A program made the position numbers and the translations under genes. A stretch of DNA of 64,000 nt from Sepioteuthis lessoniana (lineage: Eukaryota; Mollusca; Cephalopoda; Myopsida; Loliginidae). The notes below the pieces were generated by a model that was not told the DNA's origin, ran no database searches, and was given only the letters and a program-made list of their open reading frames with translations. The DNA lies in the NCBI GenBank assembly GCA_963585895.1, contig OY757934.1:33422712-33486711 (forward strand), read 5' to 3'. Positions within the stretch are counted from its first letter, which is position 1; each line of letters begins with the position of its first letter. Shown here one piece after another: positions 1-12,464 of the stretch.

Positions 1-3000
1 AAAAAAGAAAACAAAAAAAAACTTTCAGCTTAAAAGTGACTGAATGCTTATAAAGCTAAAACACTACACACTGTTAGGTTTTCAATTATTCATTATCTTT
101 TATTTTTTCTTCTTTTCCTGAAAGGTTATCAACTTTTTAGCTTATTGTCAAATTGACTGAGGTTGTTAACTAAAAAGGGACAGTATGTCTATCTTGGTCT
201 CTTCATATCTTTGTATTTTTGTGCAACTATTTTTTTTTTTTTTTTTTTTTTCAAATTTCAGCAACATACAAGTCTTTGTGAGTTTATTGAAAAGAAAGAT
301 TACTACCCTAATATTTGTTTGGTAAATAAAATTAGAAAGTAAATTTTAAAATTATTTCCCATTTTCTGAAAAATCATTTAATAGTAACATGGTTATGTGA
401 TTTAATATTTCTCTTCTTTTTATAGACAAGGAAATTATTTGTGTGTGTCTGTTTCCACAAATCTAAAAAAAAAAAAAAATTGATAATGTTGAAAGATATT
501 TAATGCTTATTAAAGTTGGTTTTGAAGAAAGCTATCTCTTAAATCTGTGCAAATATGATTTCCCAATAACCTTTTCTCTGGTGGAAAATGGTCATCTATT
601 TTCTAATTGTGGTGTAGGGGAGGGATATTGAAAGCCATTTGATGTTTCTGGTATGTTCAGCCCAGTCAGTATGTAGTCATTCTTCTTATCAAAGTATTCC
701 AACGTAAGGAAACAAGAAAACCTTCAACATAAACAAAAGATTCAAGTACTGAAATGATTGCACAGACCAGCAGCATCACTATCTTGACATGTACAGTTGA
801 ACTCCAGTAGCACAGAAAGTCAGATGACTAACAGCTCTACTAGTTGCAGCATCTTGCCAAACTCCAGTCTCTTGTCAGAATTTGCCTTTTCGTTGATACA
901 CCTTGGTTGGTTCAGGATCATTTCCATAAGTAACCCACAAGGTAGCTGGATAGAGGTTGGTAAAAAAAAATATCATACTCCTGGGATCTCTTGTTGCTTC
1001 AAAATCTCTGGTTGCTTTAACCTGAGGCCACAAAGCACTAAGTAGAAGTTGCCATGAGAAAGCACAGCAAGAGCTTTAGTGATAGTCTTGGTACTGGTAG
1101 GTGAACACTTGAAAACCTTGCATCATTTGTTTACCTGTCAATGTACAGCAAGCTGAAAATGAATGTTAGAAAACACAACATGCAACTTATTTCTCATCCT
1201 TTTGGTGTAAATACGACTTAAGAATATATAAGTCTAATAGTTAGTATTAGCAAAAAGTGATTAAAATAAAGATTAATTTCATGAAACTTGTATTTGATGG
1301 GAACTATGTCCATTCATGTCACCTTTTTAAAAAATGAAGTAGTAAGTTGCCAACACTGAAAATGTTATATTTAACCAGTCAAGTTTTCTTAATGAAAAAC
1401 TTGATCAGATTTTTCGCAATGAAGAAAATAAATTTCTTTCATTCTAACTGGAAATACTATTCATGATATAGAGCATCGGAGTACATCAATGATCCTAGAT
1501 AAAGTTGAAGCACTTAAGGATTAAGGAAATATTGTTTAAATTTTATGCTTTCTATCAATAAATATCACATTTATTGGCAGTTTAATATCCATTTCAGGAT
1601 CATTTGATCATTGGAAGTCCAGGATTAAAATATAGAATGTGAAAAAAAAAAAAAAAGGTTCACATAGTGTTAGGATTTTAACATTACACACCACACATCT
1701 CTCTCTCCCCTTTAGTTAGTATATATATATATATAGCATTTCAATTAGAGATTCTTTTTGGTGATATAGATGATTCACTAGAGTCAGTGAGCTTAGACTG
1801 AAAATAATGATGGTCATATTTTTCTGATGCATTTGTATTAGAACCACAACAACATGAAAATGATATGAATAAAGAAAGTAGAATTATATCTTCATGTAGA
1901 TGCATTGGTTTGTATAAATGTTCACCTTTGATACACATTTAAAAAATTGATTTTAATTGAAAATTTGTCAGTGCAACAAACAACTTTGTATAGTTAAATT
2001 AAAAGAATGACACTTTTCTCATTACTATCATTTATTTTATAGTCCAGTTAAGAAAAAAAATCTTATTTTAAACATTTGATTTAGAACCCTTTAAATGCTT
2101 ATCTTAAATCAACCTCAATGTATTGAATTTCAAGGACAGTGAATTTGAATTTTATATATTTAAAATGAATTTGATGTAAAATTTGAATAATTCCATTTGT
2201 TTTTGTTTTTTGTCTGATATTGACACCTGATGCATAGTTTTATAAAGTGAAATAATCACTTATTAGTAACTTGTCTAAATCTGCATAGTCACTTTTTGCA
2301 AAAGCCTTAATTGTAGTAAATGAATATTTCAATCCAAGTAAAAATGGATATTTTCTTTCCTTACCCACAACTTTTTACATCATTAAATCCTTTAATAAAT
2401 ATATATTTTAAAACAAAATAATGAGAAGTGAGTCAATAGCTTTTTGATGCATGTAATTATATTATATATATATATATATAACATGATCCATTGATAATAT
2501 TGATACTTCTGTTTGGGAAGGAATGAAGGATTTTTATAGTTATTTGGATAATTAAAAACACCCCATTCAGTGTGAACAAAGACTACAAAATTTCAATTGC
2601 AAATTATACTGAAAATCCTTTAAGTAAGAGCACTTTAGGTGTATTGCTCTGATAAAAATCTTGCCATTTTACTGTGGGAGATACATATATACAATATTAT
2701 TTTAGTCGTACATTAGCAAGAATTAAATGAGTGTTTTTAGGTTTTAATATAAATCAAAAATATGTTTTAATTAACTAGATGTATTCTTTCTCTTTAATAT
2801 TCTGAAGAGTTTTCTACCAGAAGAATTGGATACTCCTTGTGATTATTGTGTGTTAGTTGTGTTGAATTTACTTTTGATTATTTCAGCCTTTTTATGTTCT
2901 TGATAATTACTGTCCTTGGGTCCCAATAAACCTGTAAGCTCTCAAAATCTTTTTCTTGTAAAGTTGCAACATCAAAAAAAAAAAAAAAAAAAAAAAAAAA

Positions 3001-4100
3001 ATAAAAACAAATGAATAAAGTTATGGCAATACAATTTTTTTTTAAAACTAATTGTTGTGGACCAGTAAAAGATCCGGAAGAAAGACATGAACTCGGGATT
3101 ACATGAAACAAGTATATTGAACGAAAGTATAAATACAGCATAGGTAAAAGAGTGTTGAACATCAGTCTGACTGCCAAAGTGTTAGGCTGGAGTTAACTCT
3201 ACACCGAGATGAATATTCTCCCGATATTCATAGTTATAGGAAGAGTTCATTATAGTTCGTAAGGTAGGTACCATAACACTAATATAAAAGTCTTTTTAAC
3301 CTTTATAATTGTATTGAGCAGATTTTGAATAAGAAAAGAGTAATGTGTTGTATAAAACAAAGACTTCTCTTCAAAATTTAAAAAATCTTGAAAGAGTAGT
3401 TGTGATTTGATGGAATTATTAATGCATTGATGAGCACTTATGCCTAGTCTGGTATAAGTATTTACATTCAACTTAAAATTATGCTGTAAACAAAATAGAT
3501 GTACTACATTTTCAGTGACAAATATTAGGAGTATAACACATCTGTTTACTTTAGTATGCAGACATCTATATGGAATAATGGGATTGTATTAAACAAAGTC
3601 TATGAATAGTAGCCATTTTAAACAATTTTTTCATTAATATCTATTGAGATCTGGAGGTATGGTAAAATTGTGTTCCAACATTAACTATTTAAAGCTATGA
3701 GCCCATGTGTGAAATTTTAAGATATATTTCAATATGATGCATAATAAATTTTAAATTAAAAAAATTATTGATTTATTAAATTGTCTGATAGGTTTTTTTT
3801 TCTCGCAACAAAAAAGTGTGTTAGTGATATTTAAAAAAAAAAATTTTATTCACAAGGGTAATTATATTTCTCAATGACGAACCAAGGGAGATCATTCCAG
3901 GTGTAAATTTTTTTTCTTCTTCCCCGCCCCCCCCCCCCAATTTGAAATTTTGATTTCAGTTTCTGGATGTTGTAAAAATGTTTGAAAAAATGTCTTCTTA
4001 ATGTTTTTGACGTTTATAGCCTCTTAAATTTAAGTTTGAAGGTAATGGTATAAAACAATAATGTAATTAAATAATCTTGTAATTAAAATCAGAATAAGTA
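1..4100. other. AT-rich non-coding stretch
   Basis: I see no convincing gene here. The sequence is AT-rich with several homopolymer runs (poly-T near 231-251, poly-A near 467-479 and 1639-1655, poly-A at 2974-3001, a C-run near 3927-3938) and short (TA)n blocks near 1722 and 2460. Short open frames exist but lack recognisable domains, and their composition is that of AT-rich background. It could be intergenic or intronic. Confidence 0.6.
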
Positions 4101-4102
4101 AA

Positions 4103-4330
4103 GTTGGCAACCATAGTCGAGGGTGACCTGAAGGCTCCCCTTTCAATAACTACAACACCAAGGTGTAGGGGAGGGCACTACTCCATTCCCTGGATTGCTC
4201 CACTTTACCTTATGCTGAGTGTTAAGCAAAGTGTCATCAAATACCATTTTTTGAGTCTTTGGTATGACTCGGCCTGGGATTGAACCCTGGTCTCCCGGAC
4301 CATTGGCAAACACTCAATGGCCCGGTCCCA
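4103..4330 (-). repeat. SINE family 1 copy (tRNA-headed)
   Basis: Read on the minus strand, the copy begins with a tRNA-like head carrying a B-box-like GGTTCAATCCC and then a body running through the CACCTTGGTGTTGTAG region and ending in GTCGACTATGGTTGCCAAC. The same roughly 230-260 bp unit recurs at 7850, 8938, 18655, 61084, 61394 and 63517. The B-box and repeated occurrence support a tRNA-derived SINE. Confidence 0.75.
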
Positions 4331-5759
4331 AAATCAGAATAGAAAATCATTAACAATGAAAAAGAAAAAAAATGAAAACATTAATAATTGCTTCATAGAA
4401 TATCTTTATTTTGATAATATCATTATCTTTTTCTTTTCAACTTCCATAATTTTTTGTCAGGTTTGAACCAAACTGACAGCACAAAATCTTAAATTTAGAA
4501 TTTCTTGTCAAACATTTGTAATGCACTTACCATTAAAATAATTTTCACAATTGAACAAATGGTAAAATTCTGAAGTGAATGAAAATCTTCCTGTGTTAGT
4601 AGATTTTATGTGTTCTCTTATATCAATGGTTTTTAGCAATTTTTAAGAGAAAAGTTTTAGTATTTCATCATTATTGCAATTTTATTATTTTCAAGTGATT
4701 GTTATAAATTATATTTATAAAGAGGAAGTTATTTTTATATCAAACTTAACTACCAGCCTTCAGGCAAGTCAATTTATTTTAAAAGTTGCTTCACTAAAAA
4801 ATCATGATCACAATAAATAGTCCTACAAATTTCGTTTATCTGACATCCTCCCAAAAAACTAAACCACATTCTGAAATCCAGAGAGAGGAGAAATTCAATT
4901 TAAAAAATGTTCAGGGCTTTTTCTTTAAAAACTTCTTATATTGTTAAGTAAATGGTATCTACATATGAAAATGAATTAAGCAACTCGATTTGAAAGAAGG
5001 TCGTCTTGTAATGGCTACTTCTAAAAAATAATATTCATCTGTATTATATTACATACTTTGCTTTTTAAGAACAAACTTAGAACAGTTTCTCTTAGTTTAA
5101 TTTTTTGTTTCTTAAAAATATAATTTTACAAATCTACTGATAATGATTTTGTTCTTAGAATATCAAAACTTTGTATTGCTCCACATTTTTTGTTTAAATA
5201 TCTTGAATATTAAAAAAAGTGAAATTTAAGGAAACTTTTAAAAGAAATTGATCCTGTACCTTATTTTTTTTATCCGTTTATCTATAAGTGAACTAAGATA
5301 ATGCAAGACATAAATTGCGGCATTTTATTTGTCAAATTAAACAAGATTCTATTTTTACAATGTCGCCAAAGCATTCCATATTATCATAATATATTTTCTC
5401 ATTCAGTTCACCCATCTTCACATTATAATAGAATATTCTGGTGATATAGTAAAATATAATGCATTTTATGTGAATTTTCTTTCACTCTTTGTTTTTATAA
5501 GAATTAATCCTTCACCTCCATACAAGAAGTCATAAGACATGCTGGTGTTTTAAAAAAAAAAAATGAATAAAAAATTTAGTATCATTGTGTTCAATTTAAA
5601 AAAAAAAAAAAAGAAAAAAAAAAAAAAAAAGAATTGTAGTAATATTGGATTAGCAGCAAGAAAAAGTGATCAATTTTGTTAATATTTGAATGTTTATTTC
5701 TATCATTGATTACCTGTCAGTGTGTTTTTGAGGAAAGGCGCTTGTGGCATGAAGGTTAT

Positions 5760-5990
5760 TTTTATAGGAAATGGATATAGTGAGCCAAGTTCAAGTCCTG
5801 GATGGGGCTCTTTGCATTTTACATAATGCCTATACACTTGGAAAAGGTATGCATCCAACTATTCTCCCTCCAGCTATGGGTAAATAGTAGGACAGAATGG
5901 GCTCTTTAACCTTGTTATAGTAACTGGCCTAAGAGAAAGAAAACTCTGAATTCAAACCTGTCAAATTCTGCTTAGAAAATTGATTTAGTG
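5760..5990 (+). repeat. SINE family 2 fragment
   Basis: The segment shares with 60575-60860 (opposite strand) a block around CTCCCTCCAGCTATGGGTAAATAGTAGG and the CTGAATTCAAACCTGT region near its 3' part. The promoter head is poorly preserved. It is a diverged copy of the second SINE family in this window. Confidence 0.5.
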
Positions 5991-6060
5991 TTGCATCTTG
6001 CTCATGTGGATAGGTCAGTAAGTACATATTTGTTTGTTTTCTGAAAAATCACTTGGAAAA

Positions 6061-6076
6061 TGCTAAACTAAGGTGC

Positions 6077-6110
<34 letters not shown>

Positions 6111-6115
6111 TGTGT
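6061..6115. repeat. GT/TA microsatellite
   Basis: A (GT)n run passes directly into a (TA)n run. It follows closely after SINE-related sequence, the usual position of such tracts in this window. Confidence 0.8.
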
Positions 6116-6317
6116 ATGTGAGAGAGAAAATGTTATATATGGAACAAATTCTTGAATAAATATGGTTATATGGTACTTTAACTACAATAAGAGATATAAT
6201 ACACTAAAAATGTATTTATTTTAAATAATTTAATAATTTTTTGTTATTTTTCTATTGAGTTTTTTCTTCTTTTGAATAGGAAACCACTAATAATAGTTCT
6301 TCCTTTTTTTTTTTTTT

Positions 6318-6545
6318 GTTTGGTTTGGTTTAATGGCATATCAAACTTTATGGGTTATTTGATAATATCCATTCTTGTAGAAGGACAGTAGTGATGTTAT
6401 TTCACCTGTAGCTTGGCAGATAAAGGGGTTCATAACTTTCCTAAGGGTATTAGTCCAAAAGTGAATATAATAATGAAACAGGAGTTTAAATTCATTATTA
6501 TGATGTTATAATCCAGCTATTAACCACTACGGCATGGTGACCCAA
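6318..6545 (-). repeat. SINE family 2 related copy
   Basis: The sequence parallels 44493-44708: a GGCATATCAAAC start, an internal GGGGTTCATAACTTTCC-like block, an AAGTGAATATAATAATG-like block, and a tRNA-like head at the right edge (minus-strand reading ACCACTACGGCATGGTGACC on plus). It is strongly diverged. Confidence 0.55.
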
Positions 6546-7099
6546 CCCGTTACTATTGATGTGCACTTTTCTAAGTTAAAACAATATCTTTATTAATGAT
6601 AGGAAGATTTTGTTGCTATTCTCTATAGACAGCCAAACAGTTTGATATAGGGTTACCAAATTTGATATGGATACTTTATGATTACAGGAAGTTCTTTTTT
6701 TTATATGTATATAATTAAAAAGAAAAAAAAGTTTATTTTTCATGGAGAAAAAGAGGGAACTCTAACAATAAACAATCATCAAGAAGCCATCATGCTGCAA
6801 GATATAACTCATGAAAAATAGAAATTCCCAAATTTCAAAAAAATATTCACATTTAATTGAACTATACTAATTAAGTTTATTGGTGGTTTTTCAAGCTGGA
6901 GATAGTAAAGAATTTTATTAGATTATTGATTAGTTAGGACTAACAATCTAGAAAAAAAATTATAATTGATTTACATGTTATTTACTTTACAGTAATATCC
7001 AACAAATATTTTAATGTAATTAGGGACTCTGGTTGATTGTTTAAGTAGTAAGTTGTTGCCTAGCTAGACTTAAAAGTTCCCCAAGTCTAGGTCGGGATA

Positions 7100-7412
7100 G
7101 CAGCAGATGCCCAAATTAAAAATAGAAATGTATCAGTAGTAAATCGTCTACTGGTTGTGACAGGCTAAAAAAAAACCTCTAACGGAAAAAAACCATACAA
7201 GTGGACGTGGGAGAGAAAACAAGAAACTGAGTTGGGAATTAACCACAATGATGTGAAGACGGGCTGAAAATTATGGCACGCATTTTGAGGTAAGCTCCAT
7301 AAAAGGGTCTCACACCAGCTATGAAGCTCTGAATACAGAACCAGCAAACAAGCACATGCAAGAGCTACAACAGAAACTGAGAAAGATAATATAAAGGTCT
7401 GTGTCTGCTCGC

Positions 7413-7466
<54 letters not shown>

Positions 7467-7805
7467 TTCTCAACGTTTTTTTTTCTCTCTGTCTAGCTAA
7501 AGTCGTGGACTCATCTCTTCTCAATGACTGCTTAGAGGTGTTGTGGCAAATAAACTTTTGTATAAGTAAACCAATATGGTGTTTTGTGTGTTCGTCACTT
7601 TTTCTGACAGCGAGATTACAACCAAAGTCCGACTGAAACTTAAAGCGTAGTGCTATTCTCATAGACCCGTTATAACCATGGTGGTACACTTGTCTATGTG
7701 GTGCTATAGCACTACTAGGGTCTACTGAGAACGCTGGTAGTGCAAGTGTCTATGTGGTGTTGTAGTGTTACAAACGTCTATTTGAGAACTGGTAGGGTTA
7801 CATTA
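7100..7805. mobile_element. Unclassified repeat, possibly a solo LTR
   Basis: The stretch contains a (CT)n tract (7417-7460), an AATAAA signal near 7550 and internal near-repeats of a TGTCTATGTGGTG motif around 7690 and 7748. A 174-residue open frame spans it on the minus strand, but its Arg-Glu run comes from the (CT)n tract and no domain is visible. Polyadenylation signal and overall look suggest an LTR, but I found no target duplication. Confidence 0.3.
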
Positions 7806-7849
7806 CTTTTAAACTCTAAAAATAACTTATCATAAGTAAAAATAAATAA

Positions 7850-8075
7850 AGTTGTCTCCCTTTAGTCGAGGGCGACCAGAAGGCTCCCTTTTCAATAGCT
7901 ACTACACCGAGGTGTAGGGGAGGGCACTACTCCTTTCCCTGGATTGCTCCACTTCACCCTTGATACATACCTTATATTGCTGAGTGCTAAGCAAGGATGT
8001 ATCAAGTACTATTTTTAAAGTCTTTGGTATGACGCGACCTGGGATTGACCCCTGGTCTCCCGGACCATTGGCAAT
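7850..8075 (-). repeat. SINE family 1 copy
   Basis: Near-complete copy of the family seen at 4103, with the GGCGACCAGAAGGCTCCC block, the TACACCGAGGTGTAGGGGAG hairpin-like block and the tRNA-like head at the right end (CCTGGTCTCCCGGACCATTG). Confidence 0.8.
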
Positions 8076-8079
8076 GAAA

Positions 8080-8935
8080 ATGCAATAGTTAAATCACTTT
8101 TCTGTTATGTGTATTTTACTTTTACAGTAATAATTACTGCTGATAGATTTTTAAGGGACTGTTAAAATTGTGAAAAAGCAAATTTCAGTTCAAATCTTGG
8201 TCTATTTCAGCTAGTCATTTATATTGTACAGAATTCCTTTTAAAGTAGAAAGATATTTTCACGTAACTATTTTCCCTCTCTAAATCACAAATCCTAATCC
8301 ATATGGACTTTAGTTTTAAAAGTTCTGTATCCATTATTCCAGATCAAAAAACAACTACCTTAGTTTTTATATTATTTTGGACAACTAAAAGTTCGGCCTC
8401 ATTGTTTGTAATTGAGTCTTTTCCTTTTAGTTACTAGCAGAAATCTTAGGAAATGTTATTTCATTTGTGAACTTGTAAAATCTGTGATACTAATGTTTTA
8501 AAATTTAAAATTTCTCTGACTTTCTTGACCTTTTGCACTCATTTTTATTTCAAGTTGTTAACTTCAAGTCAAGTATTTTAGAATGTCCTATAAAGATAAA
8601 CACAATATCCTGATCTTCAGATGACAGCCTCACCCGAAAAAAATAAAAAATAAATAAAATAACAAAACTTCAATACACTTATTCTCTGGGACAGTAAATT
8701 CTTATGTTTTTTTAATCTTAATTTTTTTAAACGGATTTATGCCTATATATGAGTATATATGTGTGTATGTATACTTATGTACCTGTATGTATATATGTAT
8801 TGAAATGTGTACATGTGTGTGTGTGTGCGTATTCATATATATGAAAGCATATTTATCAATATAGGTGTGTATACACATATGTATATTGGAAAGTGTATGT
8901 ATATAACACACGTGTGTGAATGCATATTTATAAGA
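8080..8935. other. AT-rich non-coding, TG/TA repeats at right
   Basis: No gene seen. Degenerate TATG/TGTA microsatellite begins near 8740 and runs into the next SINE. Tyr/Ile/His-rich open frames here are translations of that microsatellite. Confidence 0.6.
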
Positions 8936-8937
8936 AA

Positions 8938-9182
8938 GTTAAGTTGTCGACCATAGTCGAAGGCGACCAGAAGGCTCCTTTTTCAATAGCTACTACACCG
9001 AGGTATAGAGGAGGGCGCTAATCTTTTCCCTGGGTTGCTCTACTTTACCCTTGATACATATCTTATATCGCTGAGTGTGAAGCAAGGAGGTATCAAGTAC
9101 CATTTTAAAAGTCTTTGGTATTACGCGACCTGGGATTGAACCCAGGTCTTCCGGACCATTAGCGAACACTCTACCCACTGTC
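8938..9182 (-). repeat. SINE family 1 copy joined to TA microsatellite
   Basis: Copy of SINE family 1 ending in the tRNA-like head CCGGACCATTAGCGAACAC, followed at once by a TG/TA microsatellite that runs to 9304. Confidence 0.8.
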
Positions 9183-9231
9183 GGTATATGTGTGTGTATA
9201 AATATATATGAATAAATAAATATAGGTATGC

Positions 9232-9232
9232 T

Positions 9233-9304
<72 letters not shown>
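9232..9304. repeat. (TA)n microsatellite
   Basis: Long uninterrupted TA run ending in a CA run. It yields artefactual Tyr-Ile open frames in all phases. Confidence 0.95.
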
Positions 9305-9306
<2 letters not shown>

Positions 9307-9810
9307 TGTACATGTAAATTTAAACTATAAAAAATTAAAATCATAGAAATAAATAGTGAAACCAGGAAAAAAAACGTATCCAACATATGCACATAAAAAT
9401 AGGTAGCTAATTAAATGGTATCGAAATTAATATAAGCATTAGTATTTCTCTTAAAAGTTAATCATCGAACTTAACATGAAAAGAAAATAAACTAAACGAA
9501 TAAATAAAAAAGTTAAATTACCGTAATTATAACTGATAGAAGAAATTTGAAAAATTAAAATAAAAACGGAAATTCAATAAAACGAGGAGGTAACTCCTTA
9601 ATCTCGTCTCCCCTACACCCCACGTGTTTATTCTGGTTTTAAATTTAAATTTAAATTTAAATTTGAATTTAATTAATTATCCATTGGGTCTGAAGAAGTC
9701 CTGTATTAATTTTTTTCTTCATGTTTTTTGGTTTACACTAGAAACTGAAAATACGGGACCGAAATAAATTTATAATCATGAATTAACCGGTCTTTGGTTT
9801 TTTTTCTTAA
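9305..9810. other. Non-coding AT-rich stretch
   Basis: No gene seen. Contains a perfect small tandem of TTTAAA units near 9640-9664. Confidence 0.5.
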
Positions 9811-9811
<1 letters not shown>

Positions 9812-9860
<49 letters not shown>

Positions 9861-9877
9861 ACATATATATATAGGTA

Positions 9878-9924
<47 letters not shown>

Positions 9925-10080
9925 TGTGTAGGTGTGTGTGTATAAGTATGCATGTTTGTGTGTATATATATAGGCATGCGTGTGTGTGTGTATATACATG
10001 CATATATATATATACACGCACACACACGTGTGTAAATAAAGATATACGTTTGTATGTACACCTGTATGCATATGTATATA
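9812..10080. repeat. Compound TA/TG/CA microsatellite block
   Basis: Two long TA runs (about 9812-9855 and 9880-9920) with flanking TG- and CA-rich degenerate repeats. All open frames across it are repeat translations. Confidence 0.9.
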
Positions 10081-10084
10081 CATA

Positions 10085-10845
10085 TTCTTACGACCTTAGT
10101 GGAAAAATGGGTCAGGGTTATCTCCCTTTGATTGCAGTGTCTCCATGAAGGTTGAACATTTACTATGTATTCTTTTTTAAAAGAAATCAGAGGGGTGTAG
10201 TAAAACCTCTACTCCGGTTCCAAGATATAGGAAGATAAAGAAAGTAAACCTAACAGAATGATCGATACGAATAAATAAAGAAAGGCATAAGTTTAACAAG
10301 CGTTTAATAACAGCGGAAAGGAAAATAATGGTTAGGAGACAGGGACTGACAGCGTAAAAGAATAGTCACAAGTCACAATTTCAAATGAGCAAACAAGATC
10401 ACAAACATTTTGGCATTTCACTATTTCTTTGGGTGATGATGTATGTACGGAATTCTTTCTTCATATATGAGTGTATGCTAATAGAAATAGGAATGGAAGT
10501 TTAAAAAACTTATCTTTATAGTTCTTTTCTTAGTCGTTCATGATTCTATTTTGAATCTTTTTTTTTTTTTTTTTTTTCACTCTTTCAATTCTTCACCCTG
10601 TTGCTTCTTTTCGGTTATATGAAGCCGTTCATAAATCTTTTCACTCGATTAAGGAAGCTCTTCGGTGGGTATATTTTTGTTCATCTCCGGAGTTGAAATA
10701 AGGCAGCGCCACATAGAAGGAATGACGAAGATATTCCAGGATTTTTAGCAAACTTCAAGCGAGCTCTGGATGTTGCATCCATATAGTAGAATTGCTTGTG
10801 TTCGGTAAGGGGACACATTAGCCCCATATCTGTTCATAATCTGCC
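10085..10845. other. Unassigned sequence, possibly mobile-element derived
   Basis: Higher GC and less biased than the flanks but without a recognisable protein. It ends where RTE-like LINE coding sequence begins, so part may be LINE or other repeat DNA. Confidence 0.35.
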
Positions 10846-10849
10846 AAGA

Positions 10850-10936
10850 CTTCTTGCTTCTAACTTCGATAGGTCTAATGAAAGAAAATGGTTTTACTCT
10901 AGAAAAAAAAAAAAAAAAGGCAAGCAAACGATACCC
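10850..10936 (+). pseudogene. RTE-like LINE reverse transcriptase, left part
   Basis: The frame reads LMKENGFTL, then a run of lysines created by a poly-A expansion, then SKRYP. It continues without frame change at 13726 (TEIITDADYADD) once the LTR element at 10937-13721 and one copy of the ACCC duplication are removed. The segment lies just upstream of the RT catalytic YADD box. It is the left half of an interrupted non-LTR retrotransposon fragment. Confidence 0.7.
10933..10936. repeat. Target-site duplication ACCC (left)
   Basis: Matches ACCC at 13722-13725 directly after the other end of the insert. Confidence 0.8.
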
Positions 10937-11057
10937 TGTTGCGGAGCCGATAAATATGTCGACCCCGCAAATGAATTATGTGAATGAAAACAGCCAAAGC
11001 AATATGAAGGAACAAAGGCGAGGTAACGATAATAACAAATGACAATTTATTTTGTCA
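10937..11057 (-). repeat. Inverted U5 arm
   Basis: Reverse complement of 13601-13721 over the same 121 bp, from TGTTGCGGAG to the TGACAA...TTGTCA inverted repeat that surrounds the AATAAA. The arm has no U3-type end. Confidence 0.8.
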
Positions 11058-11125
11058 TATTGCTTTGGCTGTTCTCATTCACATAATTCATTTGCGGGGT
11101 CGACATATTTATCGGCTCCGCAACA
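11058..11125 (+). repeat. Direct U5 segment of 5' LTR
   Basis: Matches 13654-13721 over 68 bp and ends in CCGCAACA, two bases before the primer site. It joins the inverted arm at a shared TCA, lacking the 53 bp that lie between in the intact LTR. Confidence 0.75.
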
Positions 11126-11127
11126 AG

Positions 11128-11146
11128 TGGTGACCCCGACGTGATT
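11128..11146 (+). promoter_or_regulatory. Primer binding site, tRNA-Trp
   Basis: TGGTGACCCCGACGTGATT is complementary over 19 bases to the CCA-bearing 3' end of animal tRNA-Trp, the same primer used by avian leukosis type retroviruses. It lies two bases after the LTR end, the expected position. Confidence 0.85.
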
Positions 11147-11159
11147 ACAGCCAGAACAA

Positions 11160-11273
11160 TGGAGGGAAGCGGTGAGTACGACATCTGCCGAAAGTACTTC
11201 AACGCCAGCAAACCCGACCCCGAAGGAAGGTCGCTTTCCCTAGCAAACTACGGACCGATTATTACTAATTGAT
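11160..11273 (+). pseudogene. Start of gag-like frame, truncated
   Basis: An ATG opens 14 bases after the primer site and reads 37 residues (beginning MEGSGEYDICRKYF) before TGA. It stops just before a purine-rich stretch and the start of the LTR. I read it as the gag N-terminus left after deletion of nearly the whole internal region; no domain can be named from this length. Confidence 0.4.
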
Positions 11274-11290
11274 GGACGATCAATTATCTA

Positions 11291-11302
11291 GGGAGAGGGC
11301 CT
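11291..11302 (+). promoter_or_regulatory. Candidate polypurine tract
   Basis: GGGAGAGGGC lies immediately before TGCCGCGACC, the LTR start that matches TGTCGTGACC of the solo LTR at 54256. Position and purine content fit plus-strand priming. Confidence 0.5.
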
Positions 11303-11859
11303 TGCCGCGACCGGCCGATAAACATAAACATGTCAAGTTACACGCCCGCTGTAGAACAACTATATCCGGGTACGACCGGAACTGCCTAAGCCCCTTTTCT
11401 TTCTAACGACCTTGACACCTCGTTATAGCTAAAGAAAAGGATGAATTAAAAATTAATAACATTTACGAAGCACTTTGGCCGGAAATAACTAGATAAGACT
11501 AGAACTAATAGTCGTCGCTAGCCTATGGCGGGTTAGAAAAACACTTTATGGCTACACTCATTTTTTATGAGGGAATTTCTTATTCACGCGGCTGGGCTGT
11601 GTGTCACAGCCCTTTCGTGATATCAACAGGCCCTTTTCAACGCTCGGTGGCGCGCACCCGGCTTTTAGCTTTTTGCGGAGCCCCAGGGCCTGCTCTGGAC
11701 TTCGGTCCGGAGCGTGGCCCTGGAAAAGGAACAATGGCAGACTTGGGGCCTTTAATTAGGCACCTAGTTTCGACTAGGCTACCTTCGGGTGGGCGAGCTG
11801 CATTTTTGTCTCCTTTGTCCCCCTTGTACGGCACTAGACCAAGCGTCTAGTTTAAGCCG

Positions 11860-12060
11860 TTAACTGGCATACGTGCCCGGACCCACATTTGGGTTCGTGA
11901 AACTGCTTGCCTCATCAGGTTCACATTGCACTAAGTGAGCCGATGAGCAGCACAGACAAGCAGGGTTCGAGTCTCGGCTCGTTCCCGACCTTCCCCTCCC
12001 CTTTATCCCCACTTTAATCGGCCTTCGGGCTTTTGACCTTGTGTCAAGTCGTGTCTGGTG
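11860..12060 (+). repeat. tRNA-like module within LTR
   Basis: A CACATTGCACTAAGTGAGCC block followed by GCAGGGTTCGAGTCTCGGCTC resembles an RNA polymerase III internal promoter with a B box. The same module occurs three times in the 54256-56478 LTR and near 47270, 47640 and 50400. Confidence 0.6.
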
Positions 12061-12464
12061 GGAGGCAGCGACAAATACTTGGCGCGCTCCTGGCGAAGCT
12101 CATTAAGGAGGAATCCCGCATTCTGTGCGGTCGCATTCACCTTAACTTACGGCGTTGGCCCCACTTCTCGTGGTAGACCTGCCTTTCTTCCACCTACATA
12201 GGTATGCGCAAAGGTCCTTTTTAGGACCACAAGAGGTCCCTGTCTGCGGGTCAGAGCATCTCTGACTGGTCAGTAATGACCAGTCGAAATAGACGGCCAG
12301 GCGGCAAACACGAAGACGGATTCTAAGACCAACCGGTCTTAACCTCGGTTCCGATTGTCCGATAAGCTGCGCAGCGCTAATGGCACGGTCCAGCCTTTAG
12401 CTACGGCTTCACTATCTACGCAGCGCTAAGATAACGCCCATCTTAGCCTCGGCCTCATGGCCTG

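Noticed and set aside
797-1140. Possible exon or processed gene copy
   Set aside because: Fairly balanced composition but stops in all frames after short stretches and no domain on either strand.
7165-7689. 174-residue minus-strand frame with an Arg-Glu repeat
   Set aside because: The repeat comes from a (CT)n tract, and the remaining sequence shows no domain; the region looks like a repeat element.
11548-11850. 100-residue frame in a GC-rich block
   Set aside because: It lies inside the LTR and recurs in altered form at 54852-55088 as part of a repeated tRNA-like module.
11945-11990. Possible tRNA gene
   Set aside because: A B-box-like motif is present but no cloverleaf with acceptor stem can be formed by eye; the same module is repeated within LTRs.
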